From: Silvanigrellales bacterium
GTDB taxonomy: Bacteria; Bdellovibrionota_B; Oligoflexia; Silvanigrellales; Silvanigrellaceae
DNA length: 35,038 bases
Direction of reading: 5' to 3'
Assembly (NCBI GenBank): GCA_020247005.1
Contig: JADCJN010000276.1
Span: 1 to 35,038 of the forward strand
The position numbers and the translations under genes were made by a program. Each line of letters opens with the position of its first letter. Within the stretch, counting starts at the first letter, position 1. Below are positions 24,113 through 32,881 of this stretch, piece by piece. The notes beneath the pieces are model-generated. The model saw only the letters and a program-made list of their open reading frames with translations, made no database searches and was not told where the DNA came from.

Positions 24113-25372
24113 TTAAACTTGCGTGCGGCCTGTGTTGGCAAACACCAGCAATGCATTTCTTGCGGCCACGCTGAGGGGGTAGTCGCGGTCGTCATGGCGC
24201 ACGTGAAGCCTTGCGCGCACCAACGCTTCGCGTGAAATCCGAGGGGCCATGCGGAGCATTTCGTCATCCAGAATTTCGGCGCAGGGACTCGCATGGTGAG
24301 CCGCGTAGGCCACGACCTCCCGCACGAGTGTGGTGGCCTCCATGGCATCCACGCCTTGCAAACGCAGTTGTCGTTCCAAGGCAGCGCCATAGGCGGCGTT
24401 TTCAAGTGCCATGTCGCGGTGTCCGGAGCCTGCCCCTTTTGTTCGGCTGGCCTCAACATCGTGACGAAGGAGGTCGAGCAGGTGCTGCGACTGAAGCAGC
24501 GAGGCTTCCACGGCAAGGCACGCGTCCACAGGGCGCCCTTCCAGAAGTGAGGTGTGGCCCGAGGAGGCGAGCGTCGTTTCGCCCCCCAGGACAGCCGTGA
24601 ACAGAGCTTTGCGGGCGCGTGTTCTTGTTTCGAGCGAAGCGGGGCTGCCTGCACTTCCCGAGGGCGTGGGTGTGAGTGAGGTGATGCGGATTTTTGCAAA
24701 ACCACGCAGGGCGCGATCGAGCGTTTCTGCCTGTACAAGGATGCCGAAGGCGACGCTGCGGAGGGTCGCCTCTTCTTCCAAAGACAAAAATCCAGCGAAG
24801 TCGGCCGGACACGCTGTGGCACGCCCAAGGGTGGTGGTGAGGCGCGATTTCCAGGCTTCGCTGGCCGTTGCCAAGTTTGCATCTGGCGCGTGTGGAGTGG
24901 CCAGGTAGGCGAGCACGTCGCCCGCAAGGCGAGCGGTGGGAACGGGCAAAGCGTCCACATGGTTGAGCTCGCTAGTCGCCAAATGGACAAAGAAGGCTTC
25001 TGTCCGAGCCCACAGTCCGCGCAGAGCCTCTGCCACCACGCCGAGTCCTGTGAGCAAGGAGGCTTCAGCCAAAAGGCGCTCGGGCAACGCGGTGCGCACA
25101 TCGAGCGGAGAGACCGTCATTTTTGCTTCATGAAGTGGCAGGTGTGCGGAGGCAGACAGAGCCGCAAAGGCGAAGTGCCCGTTTTCAAAGAGCCGTCTGC
25201 CCACCGGGAGTGCCAGCGCCAGGGTCGCATTGTCGAGGTGGGTTTGAAGGGATTCCTGTGTGTTTTTCGGGGTCGATTCCATGTTGACCACTGCTTTGCG
25301 CCTCGCTATAAGGGCCATTCCGGCGGGCTCGGTATCCGTGACATTTCGGGTGTCTGGCTCGCATTCTAACAT
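24113..25372 (-). CDS. Large helical hypothetical protein
   Basis: I do not recognise this protein. It is alanine- and leucine-rich and almost entirely helical, with no signal peptide, membrane segment or catalytic motif that I can see. Up to 419 aa are possible. The ATG at 25372 has an AGGATGGA sequence upstream, but the downstream ATGs at 25318 and 25282 are in frame, and the residues before 25282 look less ordered, so the real protein may be 389-419 aa. Several histidine and aspartate/glutamate clusters (AAHHASPCAEILDDE, LHVRHDDRD) are near the C-terminus. It precedes the lipoprotein gene on the same strand and is divergent from the ribosomal operon. Confidence 0.6.
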   Translation of the reverse strand: MLECEPDTRNVTDTEPAGMALIARRKAVVNMESTPKNTQESLQTHLDNATLALALPVGRRLFENGHFAFAALSASAHLPLHEAKMTVSPLDVRTALPERLLAEASLLTGLGVVAEALRGLWARTEAFFVHLATSELNHVDALPVPTARLAGDVLAYLATPHAPDANLATASEAWKSRLTTTLGRATACPADFAGFLSLEEEATLRSVAFGILVQAETLDRALRGFAKIRITSLTPTPSGSAGSPASLETRTRARKALFTAVLGGETTLASSGHTSLLEGRPVDACLAVEASLLQSQHLLDLLRHDVEASRTKGAGSGHRDMALENAAYGAALERQLRLQGVDAMEATTLVREVVAYAAHHASPCAEILDDEMLRMAPRISREALVRARLHVRHDDRDYPLSVAARNALLVFANTGRTQV

Positions 25373-25643
25373 GCGTTGGTTCCATCCTACAGTTCGATCT
25401 CGGGACTCAAGCGACCCTTGAGTTCAGCGTGAAGGCGGCCGTCTTGGGCCCTCCACACCCGACCGGGTGCCCTCTCGTGAGTCGAAGGAAAGTCTCTTTC
25501 TCTTCTTTTCCGTCGTTTCGGTCGCCCGCGTTGGGAAACGCCCCGGTTCGAACGAGGAAAAAGAAAGGCGAACGAGGTCTTTCGGCGGTGGGTTGAAGTC
25601 GACGCGAGTCCCAGTCTGACTGGAAAGTGGAGTTATTTTTCAA
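25373..25643. promoter_or_regulatory. Divergent upstream region of rplM, probably leader and promoters
   Basis: This 271-bp gap separates the leftward hypothetical gene from rplM and must hold promoters for both directions, but I find no convincing -35/-10 pair. A perfect hairpin lies at 25456-25469 (six pairs if a 2-nt loop is allowed, otherwise five with a 4-nt loop). Ribosomal operons often carry a leader for autoregulation; I cannot show one here. A T-loop-like string at 25545-25553 is not part of a tRNA. Confidence 0.35.
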
Positions 25644-26087
25644 ATGAAGACCTTCAGCGCGAAGCCTGCCGAAGTCCAAAAGAAGTGGTACATCGTCGAT
25701 GCAACCGACCTCACGCTCGGCCGTCTCGCGACACAAATAGCCTATATTTTGCGCGGCAAGCACAAGCCGACGTTCACGCCTCACGTGGACACGGGCGACA
25801 ACGTCATTGTCATCAACGCCGAAAAGGTGGTCCTGAAGGGCAGCAAAGAGCTCAAGAAGGTTTACCACCGCCACACGGGTTACTTCGGAGGCCTGAAAAC
25901 GTTCACGGCCGCGGAAGTGCGCGCCACCCACCCTGAGCGTCTGCTGGAAATTGCCATCAAGGGCATGCTTCCTCACAACGTCCTGGGCCGTGAAGTGTTC
26001 CGCAACCTGCGTGTCTACAAGGGTTCTGAGCATCCCCACACCGCTCAGAAGCCAGAGCCGCTGCCCGAGCGTACGGCCAGCAAGTAA
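25644..26087 (+). CDS. rplM: 50S ribosomal protein L13
   Basis: L13 is an early-assembly protein of the large subunit. The 147-aa product matches the family throughout: [67 protein letters not shown] and [19 protein letters not shown]. It has a short extra C-terminal tail ending ERTASK. The ATG at 25644 is preceded by AAGTGGAG. rpsI follows after 54 nt, the conserved L13-S9 pairing. Confidence 0.97.
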   Translation: MKTFSAKPAEVQKKWYIVDATDLTLGRLATQIAYILRGKHKPTFTPHVDTGDNVIVINAEKVVLKGSKELKKVYHRHTGYFGGLKTFTAAEVRATHPERLLEIAIKGMLPHNVLGREVFRNLRVYKGSEHPHTAQKPEPLPERTASK

Positions 26088-26141
26088 CGTTGGTTCGATT
26101 TTCGACTGCTTTTTTTGATTGAACGAAAAGGGAGCCAAACA

Positions 26142-26534
26142 ATGGCCGTTAAGTATTTCACCGGAGTCGGCAAGCGCAAAACCGCCATCGCCCGTGTGTT
26201 CCTCCGCGAAGGCACAGGTCAAATGACCGTGAACGCCCGCAGCCTCGAAGACTTCTTTAAGCGCCCCACATCGCGCATGGTTATTGAGCAGCCCCTCAAC
26301 CTCACCCAGTTGGTCGGCAAGTTCGACATCAAGGTGAACGTCATTGGCGGTGGTCTCTCCGGCCAAGCGGGCGCCATTCGCCACGGCATCACCCGTGCCC
26401 TGCTTCAGTACAACCCTGAGCTCCGCCCTGTGCTGAAAGTGGCTGGTCTCATTACGCGTGACCCTCGCAAGAAGGAACGCAAGATGTACGGCCTCAAGAG
26501 CGCTCGCGCTCGCTTCCAGTTCTCGAAGCGTTGA
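26142..26534 (+). CDS. rpsI: 30S ribosomal protein S9
   Basis: S9 lies in the head of the small subunit and its C-terminal tail contacts the P-site tRNA. The 130-aa product carries [19 protein letters not shown], the [19 protein letters not shown] core, and [20 protein letters not shown] with the invariant C-terminal basic FQFSKR that reaches the P site. The start is the ATG at 26142 with AAAGGGAG upstream. The gene ends the ribosomal operon: a strong terminator lies at 26559-26601. Confidence 0.97.
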   Translation: MAVKYFTGVGKRKTAIARVFLREGTGQMTVNARSLEDFFKRPTSRMVIEQPLNLTQLVGKFDIKVNVIGGGLSGQAGAIRHGITRALLQYNPELRPVLKVAGLITRDPRKKERKMYGLKSARARFQFSKR

Positions 26535-26558
26535 TCTTCGCGCTTCCGTTGGAATGGA

Positions 26559-26601
26559 AAAGGCAGGTTGCCCATTCTTCAGAATGCAGCCTGCCTTTTT
26601 C
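26559..26601. terminator. Strong bidirectional rho-independent terminator
   Basis: Positions 26559-26572 pair with 26587-26600 over 14 positions including one G-T pair, with a 14-nt loop. A-rich sequence precedes and T-rich sequence follows, so it can act in both directions. It lies 25 nt after the rpsI stop and 14 nt after the end of the convergent lipoprotein gene on the minus strand, and would end both transcripts. Confidence 0.9.
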
Positions 26602-26614
26602 GCGTCCTTTCGGG

Positions 26615-28075
26615 TTATTTGCAGGAAAGGTCGCTTTCGGATTGGGGCGCGCACCCATGTTTCCAAATAATTGCGCATGCTTTTTTGGAAGAGTCGATGG
26701 CGTACCAGTGGGCATGGTTCTGAAGCGTCGTAAAGGCCTCTCCTGGGCGGACTATGCGGAACGTGGCGACGTCTTTCGACCCAAACGGAGCGACTTCAGC
26801 AAACGGGTAGGGTGACGCCACTCCCCAGCCTGCAAAAATCCCCGAAGTTTCGAAGGTGTTCAAAATGGTCTCGGCCACAGTGGGGTGGCCGATGGTGTGC
26901 CAACCCGCGCCTGAAGGGACGCCCCATTGGTCTTCGTTCGCGCCATCACGCGCATCGAAACAGGTGTAAAGCACTTCAGTACCACCAGGCTTTTCGAACA
27001 CGCCATACGTCTCAACGCCGCCCGTTGCAGTCGTGTGCTTGTGGTTTTTGTCGTCGGCGAACTCGTGATGGACGCCTGAAGTGTAGGGGAATTTTTGTGC
27101 GCGGGCCTTGCCTTCGGCGGACTGCATCCACTGCTCAAGAGAGTTTGAGGGCGTCTGCGGGCTCGTTGCCGTGCTGTTGTAGGGCACAGAGGCAATGGTG
27201 TCTCCCCACGAAAACAAACGAGACTCTTTTGGCAGAGTGGACACGGCGGCATTGGCCTTCTGCGCAGGAAAACGAAACAGCACAGGCCAGTACTCCGGTT
27301 TGCTTTTTCCGCTCACAAAGAAACGGAGCTTGAGCCGCACCCATTCCGTGTCAGACACCTTGCTTGCGACTTCGGCCGGCAGGGCAGACACAGCGCCTTC
27401 CGTTCCCTGTAAGGTGAGGTCGGCGCCCAGCGACGCTTCCACCAGCACCGCGCGGTAGAGGCCCTCTAGGCTTGATTTCGACATCGCTACGAGGATAGGG
27501 GCGCCAGACTCACTTGTGAATTCGGCCTCTATGGTGGCTGGTTTCGCGCCGTACATCATTTCGATGAGTGACTCGCGTGCCTCAAGAACAAGGATGTTTC
27601 CTTTGGTGGTTGTGCGGCGCGCAGCAATCAGGGTGAACACCACAGGAGGTTCGGCCTCCGTGTCGGGCCAGCCCGTCCACTCGACCGATCGGTTGGCCTG
27701 CCCGTCGGCAAAGGGCTGCAGCCCCGCGCCAAAAAGGAATTTGACGGGAACACTGATGATGCCGTCGTCGGCAATGAGGGGGTCTGTGCCACCGCCGAGC
27801 CACTGCGGCAAGTTGGCAGCGGAGTTCAGTCGGCGCGCAGCGGCGTTGGCCAGCCGCGCCTCCACAGAACGGGGTGTTTTGGTCAGCGGACTGAGCGTAC
27901 CCCAATTGACGGGAGTGCCGTTGGGCGCGAACTCTGCTTGGGGTGCGCTTGGGGCCGTGGGCCCATTGAATTCTCGAGAGACGCACGCAGACGCCAAGAG
28001 AGCGAAAGGCGCAACGCCCACAAACAGAGCTAAACGCAAAAAGTGGGGAGGCAAGACGTGTGTGTGTCGACCCAT
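26615..28075 (-). CDS. Large hypothetical lipoprotein
   Basis: The 486-aa product has an N-terminal hydrophobic export segment and a lipobox ending LLASAC (Cys31), so it is likely lipid-anchored in the envelope. The mature part has no motif I can assign. The C-terminal third is rich in histidine, tryptophan and glycine (YTSGVHHEFADDKNHKHTT, GAGWHTIGHPTVAETI, NHAHWYAID) and could bind metal, but no known catalytic pattern emerges. Cysteines near the C-terminus may pair. An AAAGGA site precedes the ATG at 28075. It is the last of a run of three minus-strand genes beginning with the GH15 gene, with 45 nt between it and the AhpD-like gene, and ends at the terminator at 26559-26601. Confidence 0.7.
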   Translation of the reverse strand: MGRHTHVLPPHFLRLALFVGVAPFALLASACVSREFNGPTAPSAPQAEFAPNGTPVNWGTLSPLTKTPRSVEARLANAAARRLNSAANLPQWLGGGTDPLIADDGIISVPVKFLFGAGLQPFADGQANRSVEWTGWPDTEAEPPVVFTLIAARRTTTKGNILVLEARESLIEMMYGAKPATIEAEFTSESGAPILVAMSKSSLEGLYRAVLVEASLGADLTLQGTEGAVSALPAEVASKVSDTEWVRLKLRFFVSGKSKPEYWPVLFRFPAQKANAAVSTLPKESRLFSWGDTIASVPYNSTATSPQTPSNSLEQWMQSAEGKARAQKFPYTSGVHHEFADDKNHKHTTATGGVETYGVFEKPGGTEVLYTCFDARDGANEDQWGVPSGAGWHTIGHPTVAETILNTFETSGIFAGWGVASPYPFAEVAPFGSKDVATFRIVRPGEAFTTLQNHAHWYAIDSSKKACAIIWKHGCAPQSESDLSCK

Positions 28076-28120
28076 CGAGCAAGTTTCCTTTCAAGAGACC
28101 AAAAGCGTAAAATCTTCCAT

Positions 28121-28660
28121 TCACATTGAGGCGTGAACATACCCACGTTCTTTGAGCATCTGGCCCATGGGGGCGTAGGCCTCCTGTGGAGCCTCCGCGG
28201 TGCCTAAGCCATCGACGTAACGGTTGTACATGCAGAACGCGGCGGTAATCAGAACGGTGTCGTGAATGTCCTCGTCAGAAGCTCCTGCCGCTCGTGCAGA
28301 CTCGACGTGCTGTGGCGTTACGCCCTGTACGTTTTCTTGAAGTGCGGCCGACAGCGCGAGCAAGGCCTGCATTTTTCCATTGAAGTGGCTTGTGTCGTTG
28401 GTTTCCAAAAGACGATCGAGGTCTGCGCTGCGCTCTTCGAGCCAAGCGCGCGCCGCGGCTGCGTGAGACTTTGTGCAAAAACGGCACCCGTTTCGGTGAG
28501 ACGTCCATGCGGCGATGGTTTCACGTTCACCCTGAGAAAGGCTGGCGGGCCCTCGCAAAAGTGACTCCGCGAGTGCATTCAAATGCACCGCTGTGTCGGG
28601 GCGATAGGCCATAGGTCCGAGGATGCCAGGTGCTTGAGTCGGGAGTGAAATAAAGGCCAT
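28121..28660 (-). CDS. AhpD-like/carboxymuconolactone decarboxylase family protein
   Basis: The 179-aa protein resembles uncharacterised peroxidase-related members of the AhpD fold. The redox motif is CRFCTKSH (C59, C62, H66), with a conserved glutamate some 13 residues earlier in ERETIAAWTSHRNG. DTVLITAAFCMYNRYVDGLGT is the characteristic second block. Such proteins may reduce peroxides through the cysteine pair or have other redox roles. I chose the ATG at 28660, with TGGAGGG upstream at good spacing; a TTG at 28696 would add 12 residues. It lies 39 nt after the GH15 gene on the same strand, so it is probably co-transcribed. Confidence 0.85.
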   Translation of the reverse strand: MAFISLPTQAPGILGPMAYRPDTAVHLNALAESLLRGPASLSQGERETIAAWTSHRNGCRFCTKSHAAAARAWLEERSADLDRLLETNDTSHFNGKMQALLALSAALQENVQGVTPQHVESARAAGASDEDIHDTVLITAAFCMYNRYVDGLGTAEAPQEAYAPMGQMLKERGYVHASM

Positions 28661-28699
28661 TGAAATGCCCTCCAATGCGGGAATGAGTTTTTTCAAACG

Positions 28700-30475
28700 T
28701 CAAAGGACGTTTTCCCAGGGCTCACTCACGGCGAAAGCGCAGTGAATGAGACCGACGTGAGAATAGCACTGAGGGAAGTTGCCTGTCTGCATTCCCTTTG
28801 CTTGGTCAAAGTGTTCCGAAAAAAGGCCGAGATGGTTTGCGGCTTTGCCGATTTCCACAAGCAGCTGGCTTGCTTTCTCGTTCTCGCCTGAACGAGAGAG
28901 GGCTTCAATGTACCAAAAGGAACAAACGAGGAAGGGGTAGACGGGATTCCCGAAGTCGTCTTTGTACCGGTATCGAAAAAAGAATGCGGTGGGGTTGCCG
29001 TCCTTGTCATTCAAGCGAAGCTCGCTTTCAATGGCGCGCAGGGTCCCCTCCACGAGGTTTGCGTTAGGGTAACGGAGTGTGGAGAGGAGGCACAAAGACG
29101 AGTCGGTAACGTCTTCTTCCTTGGCATTTGTCAAAATGCCGCTACGCGCGGAGGCCTCTAAGAGCGCTGCCGCCTTGTCACGCATTTGCGCGGCCTCGAG
29201 GGCATCACCTTTGGCGAGACCCAAACGCACAATGCGCTCGTATCGTTCCAAGCCTGCCCAGCTCATGAGGGTGGTAAAGTTGTGAACTTTCCATCCTGAG
29301 CGGAGTTCCCAAAGTCCAGCGTCGGGTTGGCCAAGCGTTTGGTGGCACTTGTGAGCCAGCGTGCGAAGGTCGCGCTCGAGAAGAGGCGTGCGAAGATCAG
29401 AAAATCTGTCGTCGAAGAAGATGGGGCACAACGCGAGTAGGAGCTCGCCGTAAACGTCGTTTTGAATGTGCTCTGCCGCCTGGTTGCCAGAGCGCACGGG
29501 CTGGCTTCCTCCGTGCCCTTTCCAATTGTCGTGTTGCAGTTCGGGCAGAGGCAGTGCCCCATCCACAGTGTACACGGGAGCCAAATCGCCTTGGTCGTGT
29601 GCCCGCAAGAGCGCGAGAAGAAACTTCAAGACACCCATGAGTTCGTCGAAATGCCCGAGGCGGTGGAGCGCCGAAACGGTGAAGTAGGCGTCCCGTATCC
29701 AGCAGAAGCGGTAGTCCCAATTGCGCACCTCGCCAGGAATTTCGGGAAGGCTCGAGCTGACGCTCGCAAGAATCGCACCTGTTTCCTCATAGCAATGAAG
29801 CTTCAAAGTGAGCGCGGAACGAATAACTTCCTTTTGGAACTGAGAGGGGATGCTGCAATTGCGCACCCAAAGCCTCCACCAGTCGACGGTTCTCGCAAGG
29901 AAGGATTGACCCACTGTGCGAATGTCGTCTTCTATAGGAACTCCCCAAGTAAACGCGAAATAGAGGGTTTCTGAGAGAAGGATCTCTTGCTCGTCGACAA
30001 GGTAAGTGAGTGGTGCCGAAGTTGTGAGCCGAAGTTGATCGGCGAAACCGAGGTACCGGATGTGACTGTTTCCGCGTGAGTGTTCTGCGCGCGTCTTGTT
30101 CCAGCCCAGTACAGGAGCGCATCGAACGCGAATGCGCGGGGTGCCTGCAAGCGGTCGAACGATGCGAAAAAATTGAAGGGGCCGGTAGGTGCGGTTGTAC
30201 TGGTCGAAGCGCGGAAAAAAATCGGTGATTTCGAAACTGTTGCCCTTCACGTCTGTGATTCGTGTTGTCAGGACGCAGGTGTTTTCCACGTACTCTTGTT
30301 GCGCGCTTGCCAGGGTTTGGACAGGAGTGATGGCAAAAGAACCGCCATTTTCGTCGAGAAGCTTGCCGAAGAGTGGTTCGGAATCGGGACGCGGCAAGCA
30401 CATCCACAGCACCTCGCCTTCTCGCGAGACAAGGGCCGACGCATTGCAATTTCCCACAATTCCCAAGTCGTACAT
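28700..30475 (-). CDS. Glycoside hydrolase family 15 protein (glucoamylase/trehalase-like)
   Basis: GH15 enzymes are inverting exo-glucosidases acting on starch-like glucans or, in some bacteria, trehalose. Visible are an N-terminal beta-rich part (about 1-220) with LGIVGNCNASALVSREGEV, and then the (alpha/alpha)6 barrel. The barrel has RNWDYRFCWIRDAYF (from 251), PDAGLWELRSG with the likely general acid E390, and FSEHFDQAKGMQTGNFPQ with E554 and YSHVGLI as the likely base region. Length is 591 aa, with no signal peptide, so it is probably cytosolic. Divergent otsA-otsB makes trehalose, so this could be a trehalase that breaks it down; that is inference from location. AGGGGC precedes the ATG at 30475. 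Confidence 0.88.
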   Translation of the reverse strand: MYDLGIVGNCNASALVSREGEVLWMCLPRPDSEPLFGKLLDENGGSFAITPVQTLASAQQEYVENTCVLTTRITDVKGNSFEITDFFPRFDQYNRTYRPLQFFRIVRPLAGTPRIRVRCAPVLGWNKTRAEHSRGNSHIRYLGFADQLRLTTSAPLTYLVDEQEILLSETLYFAFTWGVPIEDDIRTVGQSFLARTVDWWRLWVRNCSIPSQFQKEVIRSALTLKLHCYEETGAILASVSSSLPEIPGEVRNWDYRFCWIRDAYFTVSALHRLGHFDELMGVLKFLLALLRAHDQGDLAPVYTVDGALPLPELQHDNWKGHGGSQPVRSGNQAAEHIQNDVYGELLLALCPIFFDDRFSDLRTPLLERDLRTLAHKCHQTLGQPDAGLWELRSGWKVHNFTTLMSWAGLERYERIVRLGLAKGDALEAAQMRDKAAALLEASARSGILTNAKEEDVTDSSLCLLSTLRYPNANLVEGTLRAIESELRLNDKDGNPTAFFFRYRYKDDFGNPVYPFLVCSFWYIEALSRSGENEKASQLLVEIGKAANHLGLFSEHFDQAKGMQTGNFPQCYSHVGLIHCAFAVSEPWENVL

Positions 30476-30531
30476 ATTTTTTGCCCCTCATCGACAGCCT
30501 ATGGGTTGAGCGATTCGTTTCTGTCGCTTAA

Positions 30532-30569
30532 AGAAGAACAAGAGACTTTCAGAAGAACAAGAAACTTTC
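30532..30569 (+). repeat. Two tandem 19-nt repeats upstream of otsA
   Basis: Units 30532-30550 and 30551-30569 match at 18 of 19 positions. They lie in the 123-bp divergent space between the GH15 gene and otsA, 29 nt before the otsA ATG. A weak possible promoter for otsA (TTGAGC at 30506-30511, 17 nt, TAAAGA at 30529-30534) touches the first unit. The repeats could be binding sites for a regulator or part of the mRNA leader. Confidence 0.85.
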
Positions 30570-30598
30570 ATTGAATGCCCGAATTTCCGGAGAAGTGA

Positions 30599-32881
30599 AT
30601 GTTCAGACTCGGTCTCAAATTCCTCTTGCCCCTTGTCGTTCTGCTTGCGCTTTTGGCATACGCGCTGGTGCCACTCACGGAGTCCCTCACTCTATCGTGG
30701 TTCCATCGCGATCTCGACGTTCGAGCGCGGACAATTGGAAACACGTTGCAAGACTCCCTGAGTCCTCTCCTTCTCGAAAATTCCCCTTCAAGCCTCGAAA
30801 AAGCCGGCGCACTCCTCGACAAGGTGACGAAAGACGAACGGCTTCTGGCTGTGGCGGTGTGTGAAGGCGATTTTGAACTCAAGATCCGCTCGGCCCTCTT
30901 TCCTCCCGAAATCACATGCCGCTACGCTGGTGAGCCGCAAGGCGTCGCGAATGAAACAGGGCGTACGCTTGAACTCCCGGGAGGGGACGTCCGCCTCACC
31001 ACCGTCGGCAATTTGTTTCTTGTGCACGACACAAGCTTCATTGCCAGGCGCCAAAGAGACGCGAAAACATACGTATTCCTGCTGTTTGTTGCCATTGGAG
31101 TCGTGGTGTCGGTTGTCACCATGGTTGTGGCGCGCTGGAGCCTCCTCGGTTGGGTGAAAAGTGTTCGAATGCTCCTGTCGGGCGCGAAGGGACACGTGCC
31201 TTTGAGTTTTGCCATGGCCTCGCAGAACCGAGAATTCCTTCCCATCATGAAAGACCTCAAGAGCCTCGTCCGAGATCTTGAAGCACGGCGGGCTTCCGCA
31301 GAAGAAGGCATTCAGCATTGGACTCCCAAGACGCTCAAAAATCTGTTGTCCGAGGAGTTTGCGGAAGACGAGGTCATCGTCGTTTCGAACCGAGAGCCCT
31401 ACATTCACAAAAGGAACGCATCCGGAGGAATTGATGTTCAGTTCCCTGCGAGCGGTTTAGTGACGGCTGTTGAACCCATCGTGCGTGCGTGTTCGGGTGT
31501 GTGGGTTGCGCATGGAAGTGGCTCTGCGGACAGGGATGTCGTTGACGCGCGCGATCGCATCGCCGTGCCACCCGGAAAGCCCCAATACGAAATTCATCGG
31601 GTGTGGCTCACTGCTGAAGAGGAGCTTGGCTACTATTACGGTTTTTCCAATGAAGGGTTGTGGCCTTTGTGTCACATTGCGCACACCCGTCCCATTTTTC
31701 GCACAAGCGACTGGGAAACATATCGGCAAGTGAACGAAAAATTCGCCCATGCTGTGGTGAAAGACGCCAAAACAGAGGATCCTGTTATCCTCGTGCAAGA
31801 CTATCACTTTGCGTTGTTGCCCCGCCTGTTACGGGAGCTGTTGCCCAACGCCACTATTATCACCTTCTGGCACATTCCCTGGCCCAATGCCGAAAGCTTT
31901 GGCATCTGTCCGTGGCGCAATGAGATTATGGAAGGGCTTTTGGGCAGTAGTATTGTCGGATTCCACACCCAACTCCACTGCAACAATTTTTTGGAAACCG
32001 TCGATAGGTTCCTGGAGTCTCGCATCGACAAAGAAAACGCCAGCATCTCGTTCCAGGGCCATGTGACCGCCATCAAGCCTTATCCTATTTCCATTGAGTG
32101 GCCGCCGCGCTGGCAGGCCGAGGCCCCTTCGCTCTTCGAGTGTCGCCGCAAGGTGTTTGCTCGTCACGGATTCCCCGAAGGGCACCGAGTGGGCATTGGC
32201 GTAGACAGGCTCGACTACACCAAAGGCATCATCGAGCGGCTTCTGTCCGTGGAGCGCCTGTTCGAGCTTCATCCTCAGTGGCTTGGAAAGTTCACCTTTG
32301 TTCAAATTGCAGCGCCTTCACGCAGCCAGTTGCCAAGCTACAGGAACTTTGATGCCGAGGTGCGCGAGACGGCTCGTCGTATCAATGAAAAATTTACGGG
32401 CCTTCAGCCCGAAGGGTCTCCTCCTCCACTGCTGCTTTTAGTCGAGCATCACGAACCGCAGCAGGTGCTCGAATACTACCGCGCGTCGGAGGTCGGCTTC
32501 GTCACAAGCCTGCACGACGGCATGAACCTGGTTGCCAAAGAGTATGTCGCGGCAAGAGACGATGACACGGGTGTGCTGATACTCAGCATGTTTGCAGGCG
32601 CTTCCCGCGAGATGTCGGAAGCCCTGATCATTAACCCCTACAATATCGACGAGTGTGGCGAAGCGCTTCACCACGCACTTACGATGCCCCTTCTCGAGCA
32701 GAAGGAACGCATGCGGAGCATGAGAAGCCTGGTGCGTGAATTCAATGTGTACCGTTGGGCGGCTCGCATGTTGATGGACGCGGCCACGGTGCGCCGCAGG
32801 AACAGACTCCTCAAGAAGACGGGGACGTGGAACCAGAATGCGAAATCTTTTTTCTCCGAACGTGCGACCACTCCTCGCTGA
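30599..32881 (+). CDS. otsA: Trehalose-6-phosphate synthase with N-terminal membrane sensor-like region
   Basis: The C-terminal 500 residues are a GT20 trehalose-6-phosphate synthase, which joins glucose from UDP-glucose to glucose-6-phosphate. Motifs are VSNREPYIH (from about 262), [61 protein letters not shown] and [10 protein letters not shown]. Ahead of it lie about 255 residues not found in E. coli OtsA. There is a membrane helix at about 6-27 and an external stretch of about 130 residues with two cysteines (C88, C107). A second membrane helix (about 156-182) and a HAMP-like, charged linker precede the catalytic part. This is the architecture of a membrane sensor. The ATG at 30599 has GGAGAAG upstream. 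The 3' end overlaps otsB by 44 nt. Total length is 760 aa. Confidence 0.93.
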   Translation: MFRLGLKFLLPLVVLLALLAYALVPLTESLTLSWFHRDLDVRARTIGNTLQDSLSPLLLENSPSSLEKAGALLDKVTKDERLLAVAVCEGDFELKIRSALFPPEITCRYAGEPQGVANETGRTLELPGGDVRLTTVGNLFLVHDTSFIARRQRDAKTYVFLLFVAIGVVVSVVTMVVARWSLLGWVKSVRMLLSGAKGHVPLSFAMASQNREFLPIMKDLKSLVRDLEARRASAEEGIQHWTPKTLKNLLSEEFAEDEVIVVSNREPYIHKRNASGGIDVQFPASGLVTAVEPIVRACSGVWVAHGSGSADRDVVDARDRIAVPPGKPQYEIHRVWLTAEEELGYYYGFSNEGLWPLCHIAHTRPIFRTSDWETYRQVNEKFAHAVVKDAKTEDPVILVQDYHFALLPRLLRELLPNATIITFWHIPWPNAESFGICPWRNEIMEGLLGSSIVGFHTQLHCNNFLETVDRFLESRIDKENASISFQGHVTAIKPYPISIEWPPRWQAEAPSLFECRRKVFARHGFPEGHRVGIGVDRLDYTKGIIERLLSVERLFELHPQWLGKFTFVQIAAPSRSQLPSYRNFDAEVRETARRINEKFTGLQPEGSPPPLLLLVEHHEPQQVLEYYRASEVGFVTSLHDGMNLVAKEYVAARDDDTGVLILSMFAGASREMSEALIINPYNIDECGEALHHALTMPLLEQKERMRSMRSLVREFNVYRWAARMLMDAATVRRRNRLLKKTGTWNQNAKSFFSERATTPR

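Noticed and set aside
25540-25560. GGTTCGAAC string resembling a tRNA T-loop upstream of rplM
   Set aside because: The flanking bases do not form a T-stem and no acceptor or anticodon arm is present.
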